From Acidiphilium acidophilum (GTDB lineage Bacteria > Pseudomonadota > Alphaproteobacteria > Acetobacterales > Acetobacteraceae), in contig NZ_JAWXYB010000018.1 of the NCBI RefSeq assembly GCF_033842475.1, forward strand, positions 1,037,501 to 1,101,500: a DNA stretch of 64,000 bases. The letters run 5' to 3'. Below the pieces are notes generated by a model. It worked only from the letters and a program-made list of their open reading frames with translations. It did no database searches and was not told the DNA's origin. The translations under genes and the position numbers were made by a program. Positions 45,895-55,318 of this stretch are shown here, piece by piece (position 1 is the first letter of the stretch; each line of letters starts with the position of its first letter).

Positions 45895-47823
45895 ATGCTG
45901 CTCGCCATAGCCGTTCTCGCACCTCTCGCCGGTGGATTGCTCGCCGGCCTGCTGCGCCCCTTCACCAGCCGCGCCGTCGCGGTCGGCGCCAGCGTCGCCT
46001 CCCTGATCGTCGCGGCCCTTGCCGGCATCGCGCTGCTGGTCCGCCATCTTGTCCTCCACGTACCCGACCATCTGGTGATGCTCGGCACCTGGATCGATGT
46101 CGCCCGCTTCACCCCGCACTGGGCGCTCCGCGAGGACACGCTCTCCCTCGTCATGGTCGGCATGGTCACGGTGGTTTCGGCGATCATCCATGTCTACAGC
46201 ATCGGCTACATGGCGCATGACCGCACGGAGCCGCGCTTCTTCGTCTATATTTCCCTGTTCACCTTCGCGATGCTGATGCTGGTTACCGCCAACAACCTGA
46301 TCCAGCTCTTCTTCGGCTGGGAGGGCGTCGGCCTGATGTCCTACCTGCTGATCGGCTACTGGTACGACCGCGCGAGCGCCAACGTGGCCGCAATCAAGGC
46401 GTTCATCGTCAACCGGGTCGGCGATCTGTTCTTCGCGATCGGCGTGGTCCTCACCTGGCTCACCTTCCACAGCGTCAGCTTCGACGTCATTTTCGCCGGC
46501 GTGCCGGCCGCCATCCCGCAGACCTATCATCTGTTCGGCAGCGACCTGCCGGTGCTCGAAGTCATCTCGATCCTGCTGTTCATCGGGGCGATGGGAAAAT
46601 CCGCCCAATTGTTCCTCCACACCTGGCTGCCGGACGCAATGGAAGGCCCGACCCCGATTTCCGCGCTCATCCACGCCGCCACAATGGTCACCGCCGGCGT
46701 GTTCCTGATGGTGCGGATGACCCCGCTGATCGACCACGCCCCGGTCGCCCTCGAAGTCATCACCGTGATCGGCGGCACCACCGCCTTCTTCACCGCCACG
46801 ATCGGCTGCGTGCAGAACGACATCAAGCGGATCATCGCCTACTCCACCTGCTCGCAACTCGGTTACATGTTCCTCGCGGTCGGCGTCGGCGTCGGCCCGG
46901 CGGCGATCTTCCATCTGATCAACCACGCTTTCTTCAAGGCCCTGCTGTTCCTCGGTGCCGGTTCGGTCATCCACGCCTTGTCCGACGAGCAGGACGTCCG
47001 GAAAATGGGCGGGCTCTGGCGCAAGCTGCCGGTCACCTACGTCACCATGTGGTTCGGCGCGCTCGCTCTCGCCGCGATCCCGCCTTTCTCCGGATTCTTT
47101 TCCAAGGACGCAATCCTCGCCGCCGCCTTCGCCAACCATTCGCGCACCGCGATGTTCGGCTGGGTCGCCGGTTCGCTCGGGGCCGGGCTGACCGCCTTCT
47201 ATATCGTGCGCCTGATGCTCATGGTGTTTCACGGCAAGTCCCGCATTCAGGCCGATGCCATGGCCCATGTCCATGAAAGCCCCGCGGTCATGCTCGGTCC
47301 GCTCATCGTCCTCGCCTTCGGGGCCCTGACCAGCGGCTTCCTGCTCGCGCCCATCCTGATCGGCAAACACTATGCCGCGTTCTGGGGTTCCAGCATCGCC
47401 CTGCCGTATCACGGCGCGATGATGCACCGGCTCGATAACATCCCGGTCTGGGGCGCCGAACTGCCCCTTCTGCTCGCCATCAGCGGGATCGGGATCGCCT
47501 ACTGGTTCTACGAAATCGCACCCGCCATGCCTGCCCGCCTCGCAAAGGCGGTCCCCGGCCTTTACCAGTTCGTCCTCAACAAATGGTATTTCGACGAAGC
47601 CTACGATGTCCTGTTCGTCCGCCCCGCCTGGCAACTCGCCCGCCTGATCTGGCGCGTCGGCGACGACGAGGTAATCGATGGCGTCCCCACCGGGCTCGCG
47701 CGCCTCACCGGTGCGGCATCGGGTCAGGCCAGCCGCCTGCAGTCCGGCTCGATCGCGATCTACGGCTTCGTCATGCTGATCGGCCTGATGGTGCTGGTCA
47801 CCGTGTTCCTGCTGGCGCGATAG
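45895..47823 (+). CDS. nuoL: NADH-quinone oxidoreductase subunit L
   Basis: Distal antiporter-like proton-pumping subunit (ND5 family) with the long lateral helix at its C-terminus. 642 residues. The ion-channel motifs include the Glu of FFGWEGVGLMSYLLIG (about 140-155) and the Lys of HTWLPDAMEGPTPISALIHAATM-type segment (begins near 242). Follows nuoK by one base and precedes nuoM by 8 bp. Confidence 0.97.
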   Translation: MLLAIAVLAPLAGGLLAGLLRPFTSRAVAVGASVASLIVAALAGIALLVRHLVLHVPDHLVMLGTWIDVARFTPHWALREDTLSLVMVGMVTVVSAIIHVYSIGYMAHDRTEPRFFVYISLFTFAMLMLVTANNLIQLFFGWEGVGLMSYLLIGYWYDRASANVAAIKAFIVNRVGDLFFAIGVVLTWLTFHSVSFDVIFAGVPAAIPQTYHLFGSDLPVLEVISILLFIGAMGKSAQLFLHTWLPDAMEGPTPISALIHAATMVTAGVFLMVRMTPLIDHAPVALEVITVIGGTTAFFTATIGCVQNDIKRIIAYSTCSQLGYMFLAVGVGVGPAAIFHLINHAFFKALLFLGAGSVIHALSDEQDVRKMGGLWRKLPVTYVTMWFGALALAAIPPFSGFFSKDAILAAAFANHSRTAMFGWVAGSLGAGLTAFYIVRLMLMVFHGKSRIQADAMAHVHESPAVMLGPLIVLAFGALTSGFLLAPILIGKHYAAFWGSSIALPYHGAMMHRLDNIPVWGAELPLLLAISGIGIAYWFYEIAPAMPARLAKAVPGLYQFVLNKWYFDEAYDVLFVRPAWQLARLIWRVGDDEVIDGVPTGLARLTGAASGQASRLQSGSIAIYGFVMLIGLMVLVTVFLLAR

Positions 47824-47831
47824 GACCGATC

Positions 47832-49340
47832 ATGACCTTCCCCATCCTGTCCCTGATGATCTGGCTGCCGCTGCTCGGTGCCGTCCTGCTCTATATCCCC
47901 CAGGGAAGCCCTGCCGCCGCCGCGCGCACCGCCCGCTGGATCGCGCTCTGGACCAGTCTGATCGTGCTGGTCCTCGCCATCGTCATGCTGATCGGTTTCA
48001 ACCCGCACATCCACGGCTTCCAGTTCAACGAAACCGCCGCCTGGATCCCGCAATTCCACATCGCCTACCGCCTCGGCATCGACGGCATCAGCCTGTTCTT
48101 CATCGTCCTCAGCGCGCTGCTCACCCCCATCGTGATCCTCGCGAGCTGGCGCGAAACCCGCCGGGTCCGTGACTACATGGCCGCCTTTCTGCTGCTGGAA
48201 ACCATGACCATCGGCATGTTCAGCGCGCTCGACTTCCTGATGTTCTACATCTTCTTCGAGGGCGTCCTGATCCCGATGTATCTCATCATCGGCGTCTGGG
48301 GCGGCGAACGGCGCATCCACGCCGCGATCAAATTCTTCGTCTTCACCCTGGCCGGCTCGCTGCCGATGCTGCTGGCTTTGGTCTGGATGTGGCACCATGC
48401 CGGTACCACCGACATGATCACGCTGATGCACACGCCGATCCCGCCGCACATTCAGGATTGGCTGTTCCTCGCCTTCCTCGCCTCGTTCGGCGTCAAAGCA
48501 GCGGTCTGGCCGCTTCACACCTGGCTGCCCGATGCCTATGGCGAAGCGCCGCTCCCCGGCACCATCATGCTCGCGGCGGTTCTCTCGAAAATGGGTGCCT
48601 ACGGTTTCCTGCGCTTCTCCCTGCCCATGCTGCCGGATGCCGCGCAGTATTTTGCACCGCTGATGTTCGCGCTCGGCATCATGGGCGTCATCTACATCTC
48701 CTTCGCCGCGCTCGCGCAGACCGACATGAAACGCATGATCGCCTATTCCTCGGTCGCCCATATGGGGCTGATCGTGGTCGGTATCTTCACCTTCACCGTC
48801 ATTGGCATCGAAGGTGCCTTGTTCCAGATGGTCTCGCACGGGCTGGTCATCGCCGCCCTGTTCCTCTGCGTCGGCATCCTGCTCGCCCGCGGTCATTCCC
48901 TCCGGCTCGACCAGCTCGGCGGCCTTGCGGTGCGGATGCCGGTTTTCGCATCCTTCCTGATGCTCTTCGTGATGGCGAATGTCGGCCTGCCCGGCACGTC
49001 GGGCTTCGTGGGCGAAATCCTGGTCATGGTCGGTGCCATCCAGATCAATTTCTGGGTCGCCATACTCACCGGCACCGGCATGATCCTGAGCGTGATGTAC
49101 ATGCTGGTCATGGTCCGCCGGGTGCTGTTCGATCAGGCAAGAAGCGTCGCCAACGCCATCATCACCGATCTCACCGGCAAGGAGTGGCTGATGCTCGCCC
49201 CGCTCGCGGTTCTGGTCATTGCCCTCGGCTTCGTCCCGTCCGGCCTTACTTACGCCTTTCATAACGCGGTGACCGATCTGGTCCATGCCCATGTCGCCGC
49301 CCTCCAGCAGCAGGCCACCCTGGCGATGGCCCGGCCATGA
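47832..49340 (+). CDS. nuoM: NADH-quinone oxidoreductase subunit M
   Basis: ND4-family antiporter-like subunit, 502 residues. LGIDGISLFFIVLSALLTP (about 78-96) and FYIFFEGVLIPMYLIIG (about 138-154, with the key Glu) are typical, and HTWLPDAYGEAPLPGT (about 233-248) holds the conserved channel region. ATG at 47832. The frame is open much further upstream inside nuoL, which is not used. The stop overlaps the nuoN ATG by 4 bp. Confidence 0.97.
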   Translation: MTFPILSLMIWLPLLGAVLLYIPQGSPAAAARTARWIALWTSLIVLVLAIVMLIGFNPHIHGFQFNETAAWIPQFHIAYRLGIDGISLFFIVLSALLTPIVILASWRETRRVRDYMAAFLLLETMTIGMFSALDFLMFYIFFEGVLIPMYLIIGVWGGERRIHAAIKFFVFTLAGSLPMLLALVWMWHHAGTTDMITLMHTPIPPHIQDWLFLAFLASFGVKAAVWPLHTWLPDAYGEAPLPGTIMLAAVLSKMGAYGFLRFSLPMLPDAAQYFAPLMFALGIMGVIYISFAALAQTDMKRMIAYSSVAHMGLIVVGIFTFTVIGIEGALFQMVSHGLVIAALFLCVGILLARGHSLRLDQLGGLAVRMPVFASFLMLFVMANVGLPGTSGFVGEILVMVGAIQINFWVAILTGTGMILSVMYMLVMVRRVLFDQARSVANAIITDLTGKEWLMLAPLAVLVIALGFVPSGLTYAFHNAVTDLVHAHVAALQQQATLAMARP

Positions 49341-50797
49341 GCAATTCGATGACCGTGTTCTACACCATGCTCCCGATCCTCGTTCTCGCGATTGCCGGCA
49401 TGATCATGCTGATGTCCGGCGTCTTCACCGCGCGCGACCACAGTTTCGCGATCACCGGCTCGGCCATCGTGGTCCTCGTGATCACCGCCCGGCTGCTCTT
49501 CATCGCGCCGGACGGCGCGATCCTGCACGGGCTGTTCGTCACCAGCGATTTCACCCGGTTCGCCGATATACTGGTCCTGCTCGGCGCTGCCGGCGCGCTG
49601 TCGCTTTCGGTTGCCTTCAACCAGCGCACCGGCATCACCCGCTTCGAATACCCGGTCCTGATCATCTTCGCCGTGGTCGGCATGATCGTGCTGGTCTCGG
49701 CGGGAAATCTGCTGACGCTGTATCTCGGCTTCGAGATCATGTCGCTCGCCCTCTACGTCCTCGCTGCTTTCGCCCGCACCAATCTCCGCTCGTCCGAAGC
49801 CGGGCTGAAATACTTCATCCTCGGCGCGCTCTCCTCAGGCCTGCTGCTCTACGGTATCTCGCTGGTCTACGGATATTCGGGCACCACCGGCTTTACCGGC
49901 ATCGCCCACGGCTTTGCCGGTGCCATGACCGGCCACACCACCGTCTCGCTCGGCTCAACTCTAGGGCTGGTTTTCGTCCTGGTCGGTCTCGCCTTCAAGA
50001 TCTCCGCCGCGCCGTTCCATATGTGGACCCCCGATGTCTACGAGGGCGCACCCACCTCGGTCACCGCCTTCTTCGCGACCGCCCCGAAAATCGCGGTCTT
50101 CGCCCTCCTGCTGCGCATCATGCTCGGCCCCTTCGCCCCGCTATTCGCCCAATGGCAGGATCTGGTCGAAATCCTTGCGGCCGCCTCCATGATCATCGGT
50201 GCCTTCGGCGCGATCGGCCAGAGCAACATCAAGCGCCTGATGGGCTATTCCTCGATCGGCCACATGGGCTACGCCCTGATGGGTCTCGCCGCCGGCACCA
50301 GTTTCGGCGTCCGCGCCACGCTGATCTATCTCGCGATCTACCTCGTGATGTCGCTCGGAACTTTCGGCTGCATCGTCGCAATGTCGCGCAACGGCCGCCC
50401 GGTCGAACGCATCGCCGATCTTGCCGGCATGGCCGGGGAGGATGGGCGCTACGCCCTGGTGCTGGCGATCATGATGTGGTCGATGGCCGGTATCCCGCCG
50501 CTTTCGGGCTTCTTCGGAAAGTTCTACGTCTTCGCCGCCGCGATCGACGCCCATCTCGACATCCTCGCCATCATCGGCATCATCACCAGCGTTATCGCCG
50601 CCTTCTATTATCTCCGGGTCATCAAGGTGATGTATTTCGATGCCGGTTCGCCGGGTTTCGATGCGCGTACCGCCGGCGTCAACCTCGTCATCGGGATCAG
50701 CGCCGTGGTCACCACCCTGTTCGTGTTCTACCCGGCGCCGCTTTCCACCATCACCTCGCTGGCGGCCCGCGCCCTGTTTCCGAGCCAGGGATTTTGA
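49337..50797 (+). CDS. nuoN: NADH-quinone oxidoreductase subunit N
   Basis: ND2-family antiporter-like subunit, 486 residues. It has the same fold as NuoL and NuoM, with LYLGFEIMSLALYVLAA (about 130-146, Glu), FKISAAPFHMWTPDVYEGAPT (about 220-239) holding a channel Lys, and KRLMGYSSIGHMGYAL (about 298-313). Overlaps nuoM at the start (ATGA) and birA at the end (TTGA). Confidence 0.97.
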   Translation: MSNSMTVFYTMLPILVLAIAGMIMLMSGVFTARDHSFAITGSAIVVLVITARLLFIAPDGAILHGLFVTSDFTRFADILVLLGAAGALSLSVAFNQRTGITRFEYPVLIIFAVVGMIVLVSAGNLLTLYLGFEIMSLALYVLAAFARTNLRSSEAGLKYFILGALSSGLLLYGISLVYGYSGTTGFTGIAHGFAGAMTGHTTVSLGSTLGLVFVLVGLAFKISAAPFHMWTPDVYEGAPTSVTAFFATAPKIAVFALLLRIMLGPFAPLFAQWQDLVEILAAASMIIGAFGAIGQSNIKRLMGYSSIGHMGYALMGLAAGTSFGVRATLIYLAIYLVMSLGTFGCIVAMSRNGRPVERIADLAGMAGEDGRYALVLAIMMWSMAGIPPLSGFFGKFYVFAAAIDAHLDILAIIGIITSVIAAFYYLRVIKVMYFDAGSPGFDARTAGVNLVIGISAVVTTLFVFYPAPLSTITSLAARALFPSQGF

Positions 50798-51522
50798 CAC
50801 GTCTTTCCCCGTGGCGGATCGAACATGTCGAGACCATCGCCTCCACCTCGGATGCTTGCACCACCCGCGCACGCCACGGCGAACCCGACCGGCTGCTGAT
50901 CGTCGCGGCGGAACAGACTGCGGGGCGTGGCCGCGCCGGGCGCGTATGGTCCTCGCCACCGGGTAATTTCTACGCCTCCGCCCTGCTCCGCCCCAACGTC
51001 CCCGCCAGTCAGGGCAGCATGTTCGCCCTGCTCTCCGGCCTCGCCATCATCGATGCGCTCGACCCTGTCCTGCCCGCGCCGTCGCCGCTCACCCTCAAAT
51101 GGCCGAACGATGTGATGGCGCATAACGCCAAGCTTGCCGGCATCCTGATCGACGCCACGATCGAGCACGCCATCCTCACCACCCTGGTCATCGGCATCGG
51201 CATCAACCTCGCTTTCGCCCCCGATATCCCGGGGCGCATCACCACCAGCCTCGCTGCCCTCGGCGGCCACATCACCCCTGCCGGGCTTGTGCCGAAGCTC
51301 TGCGCCCGGCTCGATCACTGGCAGTGCAGCCTCATCGCCGATCGCGGCGAAACCCTCCGCGCCGTCTGGCAGACCCGCGCTCACCCGCCCGGCACCGCGC
51401 TTGCTGTCGATGCCGGGCGGATCGCCGGAATTTTCGCGGGGATTGACGCGGACGGCAGTTTGTTGCTCCGACAGGGTGAAACGATAACCACCATCCGCAG
51501 CGGCGACATCGCCCTGTCATGA
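50794..51522 (+). CDS. birA: Biotin--[acetyl-CoA-carboxylase] ligase (no DNA-binding domain)
   Basis: Attaches biotin to the carrier domain of acetyl-CoA carboxylase and similar enzymes. 242 residues. The catalytic core is visible: the [19 protein letters not shown] segment (about 46-64) is the biotinyl-AMP loop, followed by LKWPNDV (about 104-110) and KLAGILID (about 116-123). It lacks the N-terminal helix-turn-helix, so it is a monofunctional (group I) ligase, not a repressor. Starts on TTG at 50794, overlapping the nuoN stop by 4 bp; the stop overlaps coaX by 4 bp. Confidence 0.9.
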   Translation: MTRLSPWRIEHVETIASTSDACTTRARHGEPDRLLIVAAEQTAGRGRAGRVWSSPPGNFYASALLRPNVPASQGSMFALLSGLAIIDALDPVLPAPSPLTLKWPNDVMAHNAKLAGILIDATIEHAILTTLVIGIGINLAFAPDIPGRITTSLAALGGHITPAGLVPKLCARLDHWQCSLIADRGETLRAVWQTRAHPPGTALAVDAGRIAGIFAGIDADGSLLLRQGETITTIRSGDIALS

Positions 51523-52340
51523 CAGAGGCCCCGCACCGCATGAGACTGGTGATCGACGCCGGCAACACCAACATCGTCTTCGCCGTGCACGACGGCAGCG
51601 CATGGCGTGGCACCTGGCGCATCGCGACGGATGCGCAGCGCACCTCCGATGAATACGGCGTCTGGCTCGGCTTCCTGCTCGACCGCAACGGCATCGCCAT
51701 TGCCAGTCTGCACGATGCGGTGATCGGCACGGTGGTTCCCGCCGCGCTCTATCACCTGCGTCGCCTCTGCCGCGACTGGTTCGGCATCGAACCGCTGATC
51801 GCCAACGCCACGCTCGACTGGGGTTTCGCCATCAAGGTCGACAATCCCCACGAAGTCGGCGCCGACCGCCTGCTCAACGCGCTGGCAGCCCATCAAACCT
51901 ACGCCGGTCCGCTGATCGTGGTCGATTTCGGCACCGCCACCACCTTCGACGTCGTCGATGAAACCGGTGCCTATGTCGGGGGTGCCATCGCGCCCGGCAT
52001 CAACCTTTCGGTCGAGGCCCTCCATCAGGCGGCTGCCCGCCTGCCGCGCATCGGCATCGGCCGCCCGCAGCGCGTCATCGGCACATCGACCATCCCGGCC
52101 ATGCGCTCGGGCATCTACTGGGGCTATGTCGGCCTCGTCGAAGGTCTCATCACCCGGATCGAAAACGAATTCGGCGCGCGGATGAAGGTCATCGCCACCG
52201 GCGGCCTTGCCCCCCTCATCGCCGAGGGAAGTGCGCGCATCGAGCGCACCGACCCCGATCTCACCCTTGAAGGATTGCGCCTGCTCAGCCTGCGCAATCC
52301 ATCCCCGCCATTGCGCAACCGCGAGCCGGACAACGACTGA
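51519..52340 (+). CDS. coaX: Type III pantothenate kinase
   Basis: First committed step of coenzyme A synthesis: phosphorylates pantothenate. 273 residues from the ATG at 51519 (overlapping birA). An ATG seven codons later (51540) gives the more usual [14 protein letters not shown] start. Motifs of the ASKHA-fold type III enzyme: DAGNTN (about 11-16), [11 protein letters not shown] (about 115-125), and [12 protein letters not shown] (about 135-146). Together with BirA it makes two cofactor functions embedded between complex I and RNase J. Confidence 0.93.
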   Translation: MTEAPHRMRLVIDAGNTNIVFAVHDGSAWRGTWRIATDAQRTSDEYGVWLGFLLDRNGIAIASLHDAVIGTVVPAALYHLRRLCRDWFGIEPLIANATLDWGFAIKVDNPHEVGADRLLNALAAHQTYAGPLIVVDFGTATTFDVVDETGAYVGGAIAPGINLSVEALHQAAARLPRIGIGRPQRVIGTSTIPAMRSGIYWGYVGLVEGLITRIENEFGARMKVIATGGLAPLIAEGSARIERTDPDLTLEGLRLLSLRNPSPPLRNREPDND

Positions 52341-52359
52341 TCATGAAAGACCGCTACGA

Positions 52360-54024
52360 ATGACCAAGAAACCAGCCCCGAAATCCAACACCGGCTTCAC
52401 CTTCACACCGCTCGGCGGCACCGGCGAGATCGGGATGAACCTCAACGTCTATGGCATCGACGACGATCTCCTGGTCGTCGATTGCGGCATGGGCTTCGCC
52501 GGGCCGGAAGCCCCCGAAGCCGAACTGCTGGTCCCCGACCCCGCCTATCTGAAGGCCAACCGCGACCGTATCTGCGGCCTCGTCATCACCCACGCCCATG
52601 AGGACCATATCGGCGGCATCGCCCGCATCTGGGACAGTCTGCGCTGCCCGATCTACGCAACCCCCTTCACCGCCGCCCTGATCCGCTACCGGCTCAGCGA
52701 AGCGGGTCTGCTCCGCACCGTGAAAATCCACGAAACCGCCCCGGGTTCGGCATTCAAGGTCGGTGGCTTCGACCTGCAATACATCCGCATGGCGCACTCC
52801 ACCCCCGAAGCGCAGGCGCTGGCCATCACCACCCGGGTCGGCACCATCCTGCACACGGGCGACTGGAAGCTCGACCCCGAACCGCTGGTGGGCCCGCCGA
52901 CCGACGAAGCCGCCCTGCAGGCCCTGGGCGACAAAGGCGTTCTCGCCATGATTTCCGATTCCACCAACGCCATGGTCGAAGGCCATTCCGGCTCCGAAGC
53001 CACGGTCCGCAAAAGCATGACCGCGCTGATCGCCGGGCTGAAGGGCAGGGTGGTCGTCACCTGCTTCTCCAGCAACATCGCCCGGATCGATTCGGTGGTG
53101 AAAGCCGCCCTCGCCGCCGATCGCCATGTGGCCCTGGTCGGGCGCAGCCTCGCCAAATACGTCGAAGCGGCACAGGAAGTCGGCTACCTTCAGGATCTCC
53201 CCGATTTCGTCCCCGAGGACGAAGCCGGCCGCATCCCCGACGACAACCTCCTGATCCTTGCCACCGGCAGCCAGGGCGAGAAACGCTCGGCCCTCGCCCG
53301 CATCGCCGCCGACACCCACCGCAACATCGCCCTCGGCGAAGGCGATACCGTGATTTTCTCCTCGCGCCAGATTCCCGGCAACGAACGCGCGATCGGCGCG
53401 GTGCAGGACGATCTGGTCCGCGCCGGCGTCAATGTCATGACCGCGGACGACCACATGGTCCACGTCTCGGGTCACCCGGCGCGCGACGAACTCCGCCGCC
53501 TATACCGCCTCGTCCGCCCGAACTATATCATCCCCACCCATGGCGAATGGCGCCACATGGCCGCCCAGGCCGATCTTGCCGAGGCCGAAGGCATCTCCTC
53601 GCTGCTGCTGGAAGATGGCGATGTCGTCCGCCTCGGGCCGGGCGAGCCGGAAGTCATCGACTCCGTGCCGGTCGGCCGCCTCGCGGTCGATGGCGATCGT
53701 CTGGTCCCGATGCAGGGCGGCGTCATGGCCGCACGGCGCCGCATGATGTTCAACGGCGTCGTCATCGGCAGCATCGCGGTCGATCCCTCGGGACGGGTCA
53801 AGGGCGATGCCCAGATCACCGCCCCCGGCCTGTTCGATACCGACGATGCCGCAATCGCCGCCCTCGCATCCGATTTCGTCGCGAGTTTCGAGGAACTCCC
53901 GGCCAGTCTGCGGGCCGATCGCCGCGCGGTGAAGGAGGCCGCCCAATCCGCGCTGCGCCGGGTGCTCGGTCGCCGATTCGGCAAGCGCCCGATGGTCGAT
54001 GTGCACGTCATCCAGGTCGGTTGA
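52360..54024 (+). CDS. rnj: Ribonuclease J
   Basis: Metallo-beta-lactamase-fold RNase with endo- and 5'-3' exonuclease activity, active in mRNA and rRNA maturation. 554 residues. The zinc motif is THAHEDHIGG (about 71-80), then HTGDWKLD (about 164-171), with the beta-CASP part (TCFSSNIARI, near 230) and an HxG motif VHVSGHPARDEL (about 367-378). ATG at 52360. It ends the co-directional array that starts at nuoA. Alphaproteobacteria commonly have one RNase J in this position. Confidence 0.95.
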   Translation: MTKKPAPKSNTGFTFTPLGGTGEIGMNLNVYGIDDDLLVVDCGMGFAGPEAPEAELLVPDPAYLKANRDRICGLVITHAHEDHIGGIARIWDSLRCPIYATPFTAALIRYRLSEAGLLRTVKIHETAPGSAFKVGGFDLQYIRMAHSTPEAQALAITTRVGTILHTGDWKLDPEPLVGPPTDEAALQALGDKGVLAMISDSTNAMVEGHSGSEATVRKSMTALIAGLKGRVVVTCFSSNIARIDSVVKAALAADRHVALVGRSLAKYVEAAQEVGYLQDLPDFVPEDEAGRIPDDNLLILATGSQGEKRSALARIAADTHRNIALGEGDTVIFSSRQIPGNERAIGAVQDDLVRAGVNVMTADDHMVHVSGHPARDELRRLYRLVRPNYIIPTHGEWRHMAAQADLAEAEGISSLLLEDGDVVRLGPGEPEVIDSVPVGRLAVDGDRLVPMQGGVMAARRRMMFNGVVIGSIAVDPSGRVKGDAQITAPGLFDTDDAAIAALASDFVASFEELPASLRADRRAVKEAAQSALRRVLGRRFGKRPMVDVHVIQVG

Positions 54025-54263
54025 CCATTTTATACCCATCATCACAGAATTGTGGTCACTTGTGCCTAAAAACAGGTCATTTTATGTATGGATGGCCGTT
54101 TTTTGTCAGTTTTCGGCGACGATTTTGCTTTACGCCGACCCATGTTGCGATGCATCATGCGCCATAGAGTGAAGGTTGGTTCTTCATTCTGCCGTGTGAC
54201 TGGCGTTTCCTCCCTGAACTTGGCCCGCTGGCCCTTTGGTCGGCGGGCTTTTTTCTGGCATTA
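54025..54263. other. Gene-free spacer after rnj, holding a possible small RNA
   Basis: About 240 bp of rather AT-rich sequence with no reading frame. It ends in a strong terminator (54223-54254) that lies 200 bp beyond the rnj stop. The stretch before the hairpin contains CCTCCC (near 54210), an anti-ribosome-binding-site motif like those exposed in alphaproteobacterial regulatory RNAs. Either the rnj message has a long 3' tail or a separate short transcript uses this terminator. No clear promoter was recognised. Confidence 0.3.
54223..54254 (+). terminator. Rho-independent terminator upstream of the IS element
   Basis: An 11-bp stem with two G-U pairs (54223-54233 with 54238-54248; outer GCCCGC pairs perfectly with GCGGGC), loop CTTT, followed by six T residues. 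This is the best intrinsic terminator in the window. It probably ends the nuo-birA-coaX-rnj transcript or a small RNA. Confidence 0.85.
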
Positions 54264-55309
54264 GAGCGTGATAGGTTTAAGTTGAGTATCCTGCATCCTT
54301 GAAATAGTTGGCGCATTCCTGTGGAGTGATCCTGTCGAGCAGGGTCCCGATGCAGGTTTCGGTTTGTGCGATTGTTCGTGCGTTTTCCTTGCGGAGGAGG
54401 GTCTTGAGCTTGGAGAAGGCTTGCTCGATCGGATTGAGGTCTGGACTGTACGGGGGCAGAAAGAACAGCTTCGCGCCGGCCGCCCTGATCGCGCGTCGCA
54501 CGGCCAAGGATTTGTGGCTGCTCAGATTGTCCATCACGACGATGTCGCCGGGCCGTAGTGTCGGCACCAGGAATTGCTTTACCCATGCGAGGAAACTGAT
54601 GGCGTTGATCGGACGGTCGAACACGCAGGGGGCGATGATCTCGTCGCACCGCAGGCCAGCGACGAAGGTCAGGGTTTTCCAGTGACCATGCGGCACTTTG
54701 TCGACCAACCGTTGGCCGATGGCGCAGCGCCCGTGCAGGCGCGTCATGTTGGTCTTGGTCCAGGTTTCATCGATGAAAATCAGTCGGTTGGCATCGATCC
54801 TGCCTTGCACCTGGCGCCATTGCCGGCGGCGCCGTGCGACGTCAGCGCGGTCTTGCTCGCTGGCGTGCAGCGTTTTTTTTAAAGGTGAGGCCTGTGTGGT
54901 CGAGGAAGTGCCACACGCCGTAGTAGCTGATCTCGACGGCGCGTTGGCGCAACTCAGCCAACAGTTCGCGCCCGGTTATATCGGGCTTCTTCGCGATCCG
55001 CGCGTTGATCCAGTCTGCCTCTTTGGCGAGCTTGAAAGGCTTTTTGCCTCCCATCGGCAATGCTGCCGGACTGCCCACCGCATCAGCACGCTCCACCCAG
55101 CGGATCGCGGTAGAAATCCCAACCTGATAAAGCTCAGCAGCCGCACGTCGGCTCATCCCCGCGGCCACGGCTCCAACAACACGCTTACGCAAGTCCAACG
55201 AATAGGGTGCACCCATCGATGCTGGCCTCCATTCCAGCCAGCACCTTGAATCGTATTTTCCGCCGCGCCGGAATCCCTAAACTCGACTCAACCTTAAGAA
55301 ATCATGCTC
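54264..55309 (-). mobile_element. IS630-family insertion sequence (1046 bp)
   Basis: Inverted ends flank the transposase: the left end reads TAGAGCGTGAT... and the right end, on the other strand, TAGAGCATGAT..., with 20 of 26 positions identical including TTGAGT at the inner edge. A TA dinucleotide stands at each side (54262-54263 and 55310-55311), the target duplication expected for IS630/Tc1. The element sits between a terminator and the acyltransferase gene, its right end only 9 bp from that gene's ATG. Confidence 0.9.
54277..55216 (-). pseudogene. IS630-family transposase, split by a frameshift at an A8 tract
   Basis: DDE transposase of the IS630 family. The first frame (55216-54842, 124 residues) holds the helix-turn-helix part beginning MGAPYSLDLRKRVV. 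The second (54810-54277, 177 residues) holds the catalytic part with FIDETW (first Asp), VMDNLSSHK (second Asp) and PPYSPDLNPIEQAFSKLK (final Glu). They meet at eight A residues (minus strand, 54880-54873). The downstream frame is +1 relative to the first: with seven A the sequence would read through FKKTLHASEQDR, the usual family sequence. So either one A was gained or slippage restores the frame. Confidence 0.85.
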
Positions 55310-55318
55310 TAGTCCCAA

